Source: Paracoccaceae bacterium | Lineage (GTDB): Bacteria; Pseudomonadota; Alphaproteobacteria; Rhodobacterales; Rhodobacteraceae | Assembly: GCA_007131465.1 (NCBI GenBank) | Contig: SLQN01000123.1 | Location: 1-5,603 of the forward strand | Direction of reading: 5' to 3' | DNA: 5,603 nucleotides | In this document: positions 1 to 5,147 of the stretch, in pieces | Layout: each line of letters begins with the position of its first letter | Numbering within the stretch: the first letter of the stretch is position 1 | Notes under the pieces: generated by a model | The model's database searches: none | What the model was told of the DNA's origin: nothing | What the model saw: the letters and a program-made list of their open reading frames with translations, nothing else | Position numbers and translations under genes: made by a program

Positions 1-462
1 CTCGATGACAAGGAGGTGGCGATCATCGGGGTCGAGGCCGGGGGCAAGGGTGTGGATGACCGCATGGAGCATTGCGCTTCGCTGACTGGCGGGCGTCCGG
101 GCGTGCTGCATGGCAACCGCACCTATCTGTTGCAGGATGACGATGGGCAGATTCTGGAAGGTCACTCGATCTCGGCGGGCCTTGATTATCCCGGCATCGG
201 GCCGGAACATGCCTGGCTGAAGGATATGGGCCGCGCGCAATATGTCTCGATCACCGATGACGAGGCGCTGAGCGCCTTTCAGACCTGCTGTGCGCTGGAG
301 GGGATTATTCCCGCGCTGGAGCCCAGCCACGCGCTGGCCCATGTCCTCAAGATTGCCCCAGACCTGCCTGCGGATCATTTGCTGATCATGAACATGTGCG
401 GGCGCGGTGATAAGGATATTTTCACGGTTGCACGGCATCTGGGTGTCGAATTGGGTAGATAA
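1..462 (+). CDS. trpB: Tryptophan synthase beta subunit, C-terminal part (5' end outside window)
   Basis: TrpB is the PLP-dependent beta subunit of cytoplasmic tryptophan synthase; it joins indole, channelled from TrpA, with serine to make tryptophan. The frame is open from base 1, with 153 residues visible of a protein usually near 400, and ends at TAA 460-462; the GTG at 16 is an internal Val. Visible family blocks are GVEAGG (fragment residues 10-15), [18 protein letters not shown] (56-73), [24 protein letters not shown] and [10 protein letters not shown] near the end. The Asp of AGLDYPG (62) and Glu of ALEPSH (107) align with Salmonella Asp305 and Glu350. The residue matching Ser377, which contacts the PLP pyridine nitrogen, is Cys (codon 397-399, MCGRGDKD); I recall Cys as a known alternative in other TrpBs, so this is not a defect. 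No trpA follows within the window. No hairpin terminator is seen directly after the stop, only a 16-bp palindrome. Identification is very secure. Confidence 0.98.
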   Translation, partial: LDDKEVAIIGVEAGGKGVDDRMEHCASLTGGRPGVLHGNRTYLLQDDDGQILEGHSISAGLDYPGIGPEHAWLKDMGRAQYVSITDDEALSAFQTCCALEGIIPALEPSHALAHVLKIAPDLPADHLLIMNMCGRGDKDIFTVARHLGVELGR

Positions 463-474
463 ACTATAGTTTAT
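459..474. repeat. 16-bp perfect palindrome across the trpB stop codon
   Basis: ATAAACTATAGTTTAT reads the same on both strands. It is AT-rich in a GC-rich setting and includes the trpB stop (TAA 460-462), with a mirror TAA on the minus strand (473-471). It has no spacer, so it would form a poor RNA hairpin and has no following T-run. It could be a dimeric protein binding site or a coincidence of AT-rich sequence after the gene. Function is unknown. Confidence 0.6.
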
Positions 475-765
475 AGGCCCCAAATAAACCGACGCCAGAT
501 AGATTGATCCAGGTTTTCCGCGTAATCGGAGCGCGACCGCGTCATGTCTGACAGGTCGGCGCAGGGTTGGTCCCAGTTGTCAGTATGTCTGCGCCCGGGT
601 TTCGACTTCTGACACGGTTCTACGCGAGCAGTCTGCGGTGTGTGTTTTGTGATGTGTTCGAGTTTCCTCAGGCGTGCTTTTGCTGAATGCGTGCCAGCTT
701 GCCGGTGCAGGTTCTTTGAGACCGCGCAAAAACAGGTGTACGGGTAGCAAGTGTCCCAAGTATGG
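463..765. other. Intergenic stretch without a convincing gene; possible leader RNA or small RNA
   Basis: About 300 bases hold no start codon with a good ribosome binding site and no recognisable protein on either strand. Two structural hints are visible. CTGACA (548-553) can pair with TGTCAG (578-583), and GGCGCAG (558-564) with CTGCGCC (589-595), an interleaved arrangement. GAATGCG (685-691) is an exact complement of CGCATTC (767-773), inside the 5' arm of the terminator that follows. Repeats this short can arise by chance in 300 bases. A minus-strand frame is open from 779 to a TAA at 473-471, but its only ATG (545-543) has no Shine-Dalgarno sequence; it may be a gene remnant or noise. I found no 4.5S RNA, tmRNA, RNase P or tRNA signature. 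No clear sigma70 promoter stands out. Confidence 0.5.
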
Positions 766-804
766 CCGCATTCCGCGATTTATGTCGCGGGATGCGGTTT
801 TTTT
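766..804 (+). terminator. Strong intrinsic terminator just upstream of the PepSY-like gene
   Basis: The arm CCGCATTCCGCGA (766-778) pairs with TCGCGGGATGCGG (785-797): 13 pairs, one a U-G wobble, around a 6-base loop. It is followed directly by seven T (798-804). The minus strand lacks a T-run after the stem, so it acts rightward. It lies about 300 bases after trpB and ends 34 bases before the next start codon. It therefore either ends a small RNA made from 463-765, terminates a very long trpB tail, or attenuates the downstream gene. The alternative pairing of 685-691 with its 5' arm would suit attenuation. Confidence 0.85.
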
Positions 805-838
805 ATTGTCGGAATGTAAGGGTAGGGTAAGACATCCC

Positions 839-1186
839 ATGCGTGTGATACTCCCGATCCTTTTTCTGTTGCTGGCCTTGGGCCAGTCTGTCGCCTCTGC
901 GCAGGCGTCCGCGCATCGAACGACGCCGGAACAGGTCAGTGCCGCGCTGCAAAACCAGGGATTTCAGGTCGATTCGGTCTCCCGGACGCTGCTGGGGCGT
1001 GCGCGGATCATAGCATCGCGCGATATGGTGTGGCGCGAGGTGGTGATCGATCTTTCCACGGGGGAGATTCTGCGCGATTACGCCGTGGAGTTCAGCCCGA
1101 CAACGCCGCCTGCGACCGGGCAGGGCGAAATGCCACGTGGCGGCGCTGTCCTTCCTGAAAATCATTTCCCCGGCCTGAGAAATTGA
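839..1186 (+). CDS. Small exported PepSY-like protein
   Basis: The product is 115 residues. Residues 1-23 form a signal peptide: MR, then a hydrophobic core ILPILFLLLALG, then signal peptidase I-type sites (ASA before 22, AQA before 24), so the mature protein is expected in the periplasm. Residues 31-85 resemble a single PepSY-like unit: an amphipathic EQVSAALQNQGF helix, VSRTLLGRARIIASR, and WREVVIDLSTGEILRDY. That last strand-turn-strand (VVID..TGEILRDY) is the typical hallmark. The tail from about 86 is Pro/Gly-rich and probably disordered. Similar short proteins are common in Rhodobacteraceae; exact function is unknown, though PepSY units are thought to bind or inhibit proteases or act as sensor modules. 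ATG 839 was chosen because the signal peptide starts there; an in-frame ATG at 782 lies inside the terminator hairpin. The Shine-Dalgarno is weak (AGGG-type runs 12-16 bases upstream). It lies 57 bp before a membrane LuxR-type gene, so the two are likely cotranscribed. Confidence 0.85.
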   Translation: MRVILPILFLLLALGQSVASAQASAHRTTPEQVSAALQNQGFQVDSVSRTLLGRARIIASRDMVWREVVIDLSTGEILRDYAVEFSPTTPPATGQGEMPRGGAVLPENHFPGLRN

Positions 1187-1243
1187 TGCGGTATTGCTAC
1201 CCGATCCTGTCCAGCGCAAGGGCCAGCCCCACAGGGGGCGGGC

Positions 1244-1765
1244 GTGAAGATTAACCTGATCATCCTGCTTATGGTGGTCGTGCAGGCCATCGGTGCGCTG
1301 TTTTTCATGAACGACATCGCTCTGTCGCTTCTGGGGGTCGAACGCCAGCCGATGGACTGGCAGTTACGCGAGATCATGGAAATCGGCGCGGCGGTCGCGC
1401 TGCTGATCGGGCTGGTGATGTCGGGCGCGCTGCTGATGCAGTCGCAGCGCCGGCTTGGCCGGGCTGAAGCGCGCTTGCAGCGCGCGGCCAGCGCTTTCAT
1501 GGAAGTTCTGGAGCAACATTTCGAGCAGTGGGGCCTGACCCCGGCCGAACGCGATGTGGCGCTGTTTTTGCTCAAGGGCTTTTCGACCAGCGAAATCGCC
1601 GGGTTTCGCAAGACATCCGAGGGCACGGTCAAGGCACAGACCAATGCCATCTATCGCAAGGCCGGGGTCAGCGGACGCGGCCAGTTGATGAGCATCTTCA
1701 TCGATGACCTGCTGACGAAAACGCCGGGGGCGGTTTCTGAACCGCTCCAGCGCCGTCAGGGCTGA
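1244..1765 (+). CDS. Membrane-anchored LuxR-type helix-turn-helix regulator
   Basis: The product is 173 residues. Two hydrophobic segments, about 4-22 (INLIILLMVVVQAIGALFF) and 47-66 (IGAAVALLIGLVMSGALLM), are followed by a charged, probably coiled-coil linker (67-95, SQRRLGRAEARLQRAA). A GerE/LuxR DNA-binding domain occupies about 98-157: LTPAERDVALFLLKGFSTSEIA, then the recognition helix SEGTVKAQTNAIYRKAGV. There is no receiver or autoinducer domain. Such small membrane LuxR-type proteins recur in Rhodobacteraceae; I infer a membrane-tethered transcription factor that could sense envelope state, perhaps with the PepSY-like protein encoded upstream. Target genes are unknown. The GTG at 1244 is the start: AGGGGG (1233-1238) lies 5 bases upstream, and the frame has no ATG/GTG/TTG between the stop at 1184-1186 and this codon. 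The 3' end overlaps the convergent DUF2237 gene by 10 bp. Confidence 0.88.
   Translation: MKINLIILLMVVVQAIGALFFMNDIALSLLGVERQPMDWQLREIMEIGAAVALLIGLVMSGALLMQSQRRLGRAEARLQRAASAFMEVLEQHFEQWGLTPAERDVALFLLKGFSTSEIAGFRKTSEGTVKAQTNAIYRKAGVSGRGQLMSIFIDDLLTKTPGAVSEPLQRRQG
1717..1748 (-). terminator. Possible weak leftward terminator inside the luxR-like 3' end
   Basis: A 9-bp stem (1727-1735 with 1740-1748, loop TCTG on the plus strand) lies 7 bases beyond the DUF2237 stop codon. On the minus strand it is followed, after a few bases, by a short T-run (1721-1718). One position is G-U on the plus strand but an A-C mismatch on the minus strand, which weakens it. It could simply be coding sequence of the luxR-like gene. 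Position is the main argument. Confidence 0.3.
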
Positions 1766-2145
1766 TCAAGGTCCACCGCATAGCGTTGCAAGACCTCGAG
1801 CGGCACGATTTCAAGTGCGCGCTGATGCGTTCCGCGCAAGAGAATGCGGGGGGCTGCCCCTTCGTGATGGGCTTGCAGAAAGCGCCCGGCGCACAGACAC
1901 CACTGATCGCCGGGCTTCAACCCTGCGAAGGCGAATTCGGGGCGCGGGGTCGAAAGGTCATTGCCCAGATATTTCGAAAAGGCCAGGAATTCCGCCGTCA
2001 TCTGCGCACAGACTGTGTGGCTGCCCTGATCCGCGGCGCAAGTATCGCATGCGCCATTACGGAAAAATCCGGTCAGCGGGTCGCGCGAGCAGGGTGCAAG
2101 CCGCCCCCCGAGAACATTGACCGAAGGGTCCATTCTTATTGCCAT
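1756..2145 (-). CDS. DUF2237 family conserved hypothetical protein
   Basis: The product is 129 residues, about the usual length of this family. Conserved blocks are nearly all present: NVLGG (10-14), PCSRDPLTGFFRNG (18-31), the GSHTVCAQMTAEFLAFS block (41-57), GNDLSTPRPE (61-70), GLKPGDQWCLCAGRF (75-89) and APRILLRGTHQRALEIVPLE (98-117). Six Cys (19, 33, 36, 46, 83, 85) suggest metal or redox chemistry, but no biochemical role is established to my knowledge, and no signal peptide is seen, so it is probably cytoplasmic. Cys36 sits where I recall Gly in many members. ATG 2145 is preferred over Met5 because a strong AGGGGG lies 5 bases upstream. It is 60 bp after the DUF2332 gene on the same strand and is probably the last gene of a pth operon. 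Its end overlaps the convergent luxR-like gene by 10 bp. Confidence 0.93.
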   Translation of the reverse strand: MAIRMDPSVNVLGGRLAPCSRDPLTGFFRNGACDTCAADQGSHTVCAQMTAEFLAFSKYLGNDLSTPRPEFAFAGLKPGDQWCLCAGRFLQAHHEGAAPRILLRGTHQRALEIVPLEVLQRYAVDLDQP

Positions 2146-2150
2146 TTTTT

Positions 2151-2156
2151 CCCCCT
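2151..2156 (-). promoter_or_regulatory. Ribosome binding site of the DUF2237 gene
   Basis: On the minus strand AGGGGG is followed by AAAAA and ATG at 2145-2143. The 5-base spacing supports MAIRMDPS as the N terminus rather than the second Met, which has no such site. Confidence 0.75.
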
Positions 2157-2205
2157 GAATGCGCTCGAAGGGACAGATAACCCCCCGACCCCGGAAATCC
2201 AGCGA

Positions 2206-3240
2206 TCACACAGCAGGGGCGCGCCAGTCAACCCAGCGACCATGGAAATCCGCACGCCCGAGATCGATGCGTTCATTCGCAGGCCACAGATGCAGCCCGA
2301 GCGCTGCACCGGGGCCATCCCCGTCCGGTTCCATCGACAGATGCGCCAGCGGTTCGTCTGCACGGCAGCGCTGGCCCGCGCGCTGCAACAGGGCAAGCCC
2401 GCGTGCCTGATCGGCCTCGCTGAAATACTGCCATGTGATCGTATGGCAGACCAGATGCACGGCCTGCGGGACGGGTCTGGACAGCCGCGCTTCCAGCCAG
2501 TCGATAGCATTGCCGTGCGCAACCTCGGGGCGCTTTTCGCAGGCCAGCGCGAGGGCCGCACGGGCGCGTGCCAAGCGATCATGCTGATCGGCCCAGATAT
2601 AGGACAAGAGGCGCAGCTGACCGTATTCCGGGTCCAGCGGGTTAAGGTCCACCCCGGCGCGCGCGCGGATCAGGGGCGGGGCCAGTGGGGGCGGCGTGCC
2701 CTGCCAGTCCGGGGTCAGGGTAAGCACCGCATCCTCGGGCCCGTAGCGCTGGCCTTGGATGTCCAGTGCATAGTGATCCCAGAGCAGATTCAGTCCGACG
2801 CTGCTGCCCAGCTCGGACAGTACCAGCGGCAGCCCATAGACGGCGGTCAGCCAGTGCGCGGCAGCAATCAGGACGCTGGAACGGCGGACTTCGTTCGTCT
2901 GGGGCGCTTGCGCGAGGATTGGCAGGATTTCCGCGCTGCGGAATTTCAGCGTTGCTTCGATTGCGCGCCAGAACTGGATATCGGGCACAGACGGGTCGGC
3001 ATAGATCCGTTTCAGGATCGGGGCCTGTCCGGTCAGCACCAGATAATGCAGCGCCCCGGCAAGGCGCAGGGCAACTGCATCGGGGTTCAGGCGGTCTGCG
3101 GGCCAATTCAGCAAATGATCGGCCAGTTCTGTGCCGGGGACAAGCCGGTCGGCCACAAGGGTCAGCAGACGCGCTGTCAGCGGCGATCCGAGATCTGCGC
3201 AGGCGCTTGCCTGCGCGCGGGCATGGGCGCGAAAACTCAC
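2206..3240 (-). CDS. DUF2332 family conserved hypothetical protein
   Basis: The product is 344 residues, in the range of the DUF2332 family, with no signal peptide or clear membrane segment. Recognisable blocks are a helical N-terminal half ending in QTNEVRRSSVL (114-124), the signature LSELGSSVGLNLLWDHYAL (141-159), similar to the family's E-x-G-[AS]-S-x-G-L-N-L, then VDLNPLDPEYGQLRLLSYIWADQ (197-219), HTITWQYF (266-273) and a C-terminal strand-rich part. The glycine-rich ELGSSVGLNL segment recalls a SAM-binding loop, but enzymatic activity is not established and I only infer that possibility. Translation starts at GTG 3240; that codon overlaps the pth stop in a GTGA arrangement (pth stop 3239-3237), so it is probably coupled to pth. 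A 60-bp gap to the DUF2237 gene suggests one transcript, pth-DUF2332-DUF2237. Confidence 0.92.
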   Translation of the reverse strand: MSFRAHARAQASACADLGSPLTARLLTLVADRLVPGTELADHLLNWPADRLNPDAVALRLAGALHYLVLTGQAPILKRIYADPSVPDIQFWRAIEATLKFRSAEILPILAQAPQTNEVRRSSVLIAAAHWLTAVYGLPLVLSELGSSVGLNLLWDHYALDIQGQRYGPEDAVLTLTPDWQGTPPPLAPPLIRARAGVDLNPLDPEYGQLRLLSYIWADQHDRLARARAALALACEKRPEVAHGNAIDWLEARLSRPVPQAVHLVCHTITWQYFSEADQARGLALLQRAGQRCRADEPLAHLSMEPDGDGPGAALGLHLWPANERIDLGRADFHGRWVDWRAPAV

Positions 3241-3926
3241 CGGAATCGATCCATGAGTTTTTGCAGTGCGCTACGGGTGTCGGGCGCGCGGCCCACGGCG
3301 TCAGCGGGCACCGGGGCAGGGGGTGCGGGTCGGGACTTCTCGGGGGCTTTTTGGGGCGTGGTGTTCATCCGCAACGCCACCGCATTGGAAAACCGCCCCA
3401 AATCGCCCCCGGCCAGCGCCTCTGCCCCATCTGCGATGCCGCGCATCAGATCGTCCAGCCAGCCCTGATCCGCCTTGGCGAAATCCGACAGCACATAAGG
3501 GGCAACCCTGTCCCTGTGGCCCGGATGGCCGATCCCCAGCCTCACGCGGGCATATTCCGGCCCGATATGCCCGTGGATCGAGCGCAACCCGTTATGTCCG
3601 GCATGCCCGCCACCGTGCTTGTAACGTAGCTTGCCGGGCGCGAGGTCAAGCTCGTCATGGAACACCACAAGGTCTTCGGGCATGAGTTTGTGAAAGCGCA
3701 TTGCCTCGCTGACAGACTGGCCCGACAGGTTCATGAAGGTCTGCGGCATCAGCAGAATCACCTTTTCCGCGCCCAGCCGTCCTTCGCTGATCTGCCCCTG
3801 AAACTTGCTGCGCCACGGGGCGAACCCATGCGCATCCGCAATCGCCCGGACGGCCATGAAACCGATATTGTGGCGGTTCGACGCATATTTTGCGCCCGGA
3901 TTGCCAAGCCCTGCAAAGAGTTTCAT
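3237..3926 (-). CDS. pth: Peptidyl-tRNA hydrolase
   Basis: Pth cleaves the ester bond of peptidyl-tRNAs released from stalled ribosomes, recycling tRNA in the cytoplasm; it is usually essential. The product is 229 residues against about 190 for E. coli. The N terminus MKLFAGLGNPG and RHNIGF (18-23) are diagnostic. Active-site residues are intact: Asn9, His19, Asn66 (in the PQTFMNLSG block), Asp91 (in FHDELDL), and His111/Asn112 (in GGGHAGHNGL). These match E. coli Asn10, His20, Asn68, Asp93 and His113/Asn114. Residues from about 190 form a Pro/Ala-rich tail ending in a basic SALQKLMDRFR segment, a lineage-type extension beyond the catalytic fold. GGGGGCGAG just upstream of the ATG is the ribosome binding site. 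The stop overlaps the start of the DUF2332 gene. The rplY gene lies upstream in the same direction but is separated by two opposite genes and a terminator, so a separate promoter is expected within 3927-4047. Confidence 0.98.
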   Translation of the reverse strand: MKLFAGLGNPGAKYASNRHNIGFMAVRAIADAHGFAPWRSKFQGQISEGRLGAEKVILLMPQTFMNLSGQSVSEAMRFHKLMPEDLVVFHDELDLAPGKLRYKHGGGHAGHNGLRSIHGHIGPEYARVRLGIGHPGHRDRVAPYVLSDFAKADQGWLDDLMRGIADGAEALAGGDLGRFSNAVALRMNTTPQKAPEKSRPAPPAPVPADAVGRAPDTRSALQKLMDRFR

Positions 3927-3983
3927 CTCGCCCCCGATCTGCGTCTTTGCGGTGCAGCATAGCCAAGCGCGCCGGGGGTTGAA

Positions 3984-4020
3984 AGCGCTTGCTTGCGCTG
4001 GTGTCGCGGAACGCTAGACT
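3984..4020 (+). promoter_or_regulatory. Candidate promoter and inverted repeat for the ABM/methyltransferase pair
   Basis: TTGCGC (3993-3998) and TAGACT (4015-4020), 16 bases apart, resemble -35 and -10 boxes and would start transcription about 20 bases before the ATG at 4048. An inverted repeat AGCGC-N6-GCGCT (3984-3999) overlaps the -35 and could be an operator. No iron-box type palindrome (Irr, RirA or Fur-like) is evident. On the opposite strand TATGCT (3961-3956) could serve as a -10 for pth, with only a poor -35. Confidence 0.4.
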
Positions 4021-4047
4021 GTCATGGGCAGAATGAAAGGACGCAGG

Positions 4048-4362
4048 ATGTATCTGACGATCAACCGCTTCAGGGTGCGGCCCGGACAGGAAACCGCGTT
4101 CGAGGCGATCTGGACCAACCGCGAGAGCAAGCTGCCCGACCTGGACGGTTTCGTGGAGTTTCACCTGTTTCGCGGGATCAGCACGGATGAGGCGACAATT
4201 TACCTGTCGCATACGCTCTGGCGCGACAAGGCCGCGTTTGACGGCTGGGCGCGGTCGCAGAATTTTCGCGGCGCGCACAAGGGCGTGCGCGATCACGGCG
4301 AAATCTATCTGGGGCCGCCAGAGCTTGAGATCTACGATTCGGTGCAAGTCATCCGGAAATAG
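4048..4362 (+). CDS. Antibiotic biosynthesis monooxygenase (ABM) domain protein, IsdG/HmoA-like
   Basis: The product is 104 residues forming a single ABM (dimeric ferredoxin-like) domain. It starts YLTINRFRVRPGQETAFEAIW, then DGFVEFHLFRG, SHTLWRDKAAFDGWARSQNF and AHKGVRDH. Asn6, Trp67 and His77 fall where S. aureus IsdG has its triad Asn7, Trp67 and His77, so a haem-degrading monooxygenase acting in the cytoplasm is plausible; other ABM proteins act on quinones or polyketides, so the substrate is not certain. ATG 4048 was chosen because AAAGGA (4036-4041) is 6 bases upstream and the domain begins there; in-frame ATGs at 4024 and 4033 would add a short basic leader without a good site. The gene is divergent from pth and followed after 7 bp by a FkbM-like methyltransferase gene, with which it is surely cotranscribed. 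No haem uptake genes are visible nearby. Confidence 0.9.
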   Translation: MYLTINRFRVRPGQETAFEAIWTNRESKLPDLDGFVEFHLFRGISTDEATIYLSHTLWRDKAAFDGWARSQNFRGAHKGVRDHGEIYLGPPELEIYDSVQVIRK

Positions 4363-4369
4363 AGGTGCC

Positions 4370-5056
4370 ATGCCTGAATTTCAGCTTGAGGACATCTCTC
4401 TGAGTGTGCCTTCAAAGGACGTTGGGGAGCGGGTGTTGCGCGCGCTGGCGAAGGGGCATTTCGAACGTGACGAGGCGCGCGCGATGCGGGCGCATTTCGG
4501 CCCCGATGACAGGCTTCTCGATTTGGGGTCGGGCACAGGCTTTATCGCGACCATCGCAGGGCGTATCGCGGCCGGTGAGGCGGTCACCGGGGTCGAGGCG
4601 CTGCCGCACATGGTTGATATTGCGAAGGCCAATCTGGTCAGAAATGGCGTTCAGGGCGCGCGCATCCTTTGGGGCGCTGTTGTGCCACCGTCATTTGAGG
4701 GGGCACAGGTGCGCTACAGGGCGCGGCGGCAATTCTGGGCCTCGTCTGTTCTTTCGACGGCAACAGAACAGCGGGGCCGTCAGATGGACGTGCCCGCGCT
4801 GCGCCTCGATACGCTGCTTGAGATGTCACGCGCGACGGTCATCTCTTGCGACATCGAGGGGGGCGAGTTGGCATTGTTCGAGGCAGAATTGCCGCAAAAG
4901 GTGCGGTTGATCATTCTCGAGATTCATCCAGGCCGGTATGGAGATGCTGGCACGGCGCGGATCTTCGGCGCTCTCGCGCAAAACAACATGGTCTATTGCG
5001 CGCGACGCTCGGTTGGCGCGACTGTGGTGTTTCGCCGGATCGGAACCGGGACGTGA
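4370..5056 (+). CDS. FkbM-like SAM-dependent methyltransferase
   Basis: The product is 228 residues with a Rossmann methyltransferase fold. Motif I, LLDLGSGTGFIA (49-60), is the SAM-binding loop; VTGVEALPHMV (72-82) supplies the acidic residue Glu76 at the end of strand 2 that should bind the SAM ribose. ISCDIEGGELALFE (158-171) matches the FkbM-family D-x-E-G-x-E signature, followed by VRLIILEIHPGRYG. FkbM enzymes O-methylate sugars and secondary metabolites; the acceptor here cannot be told. The segment about 106-140 (PPSFEGAQVRYRARRQFWASSV) replaces the usual substrate-specific region. The N terminus (1-45) is helical with a charged character; there is no signal peptide or membrane segment. 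ATG 4370 has AGAGG (4361-4365) 4 bases upstream, overlapping the stop of the ABM gene, so the two are tightly coupled. No rightward terminator is seen after the TGA at 5054-5056. Confidence 0.88.
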   Translation: MPEFQLEDISLSVPSKDVGERVLRALAKGHFERDEARAMRAHFGPDDRLLDLGSGTGFIATIAGRIAAGEAVTGVEALPHMVDIAKANLVRNGVQGARILWGAVVPPSFEGAQVRYRARRQFWASSVLSTATEQRGRQMDVPALRLDTLLEMSRATVISCDIEGGELALFEAELPQKVRLIILEIHPGRYGDAGTARIFGALAQNNMVYCARRSVGATVVFRRIGTGT

Positions 5057-5092
5057 TACAAGCTGCGTGACAGAACACGCCTGACCTGCATG

Positions 5093-5123
5093 AAAAAGGG
5101 GCACCCGATACCGGATGCCCCTT
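5093..5123 (-). terminator. Intrinsic terminator of rplY
   Basis: Bases 5096-5107 pair with 5112-5123 (minus-strand arms AAGGGGCATCCG and CGGGTGCCCCTT) around a 4-base loop, with one U-G wobble when read as minus-strand RNA. The T-run is 5097-5093 on the minus strand. It lies 24 bases beyond the rplY stop, so leftward transcription of rplY should end here and not reach pth. The plus strand lacks a T-run after the stem, though the hairpin might still protect the 3' end of the convergent methyltransferase transcript. Confidence 0.88.
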
Positions 5124-5147
5124 GGTCTGTTCGACCGGACGCAAAGA

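Noticed and set aside
397..399. Cys in place of the PLP-contacting Ser in TrpB as a possible inactive enzyme
   Set aside because: The rest of the active-site blocks are intact and Cys is, to my recollection, found at this position in other functional TrpBs.
544..612. Plus-strand 22-codon ORF as a possible leader peptide
   Set aside because: No Shine-Dalgarno at the right distance and no run of regulatory codons; it contains a single Trp only.
674..838. Upstream extension of the PepSY-like gene to the start at 674 or 782
   Set aside because: It would translate through the terminator and bury the signal peptide; the hydrophobic export signal begins at ATG 839.
580..840. 86-codon minus-strand ORF in the gap before the PepSY-like gene
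   Set aside because: It runs through the terminator hairpin and has no recognisable motif; the start is antisense to the PepSY-like gene's own start region.
1786..3468. Very long plus-strand ORF (560 codons) opposite the DUF2237, DUF2332 and pth genes
   Set aside because: It is the antisense shadow of three well-recognised genes, spans their boundaries, has no recognisable domain and is rich in residues typical of reverse-frame GC-rich DNA.
4024..4047. Earlier in-frame ATG starts for the ABM gene at 4024 and 4033
   Set aside because: They lack a ribosome binding site, and the AAAGGA that serves ATG 4048 would lie within the coding sequence.
3655..4371. 238-codon minus-strand ORF across pth, the divergent gap and the ABM gene
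   Set aside because: It overlaps two securely identified genes in other frames and has no recognisable motif; its far end only reads antisense to the ABM gene.
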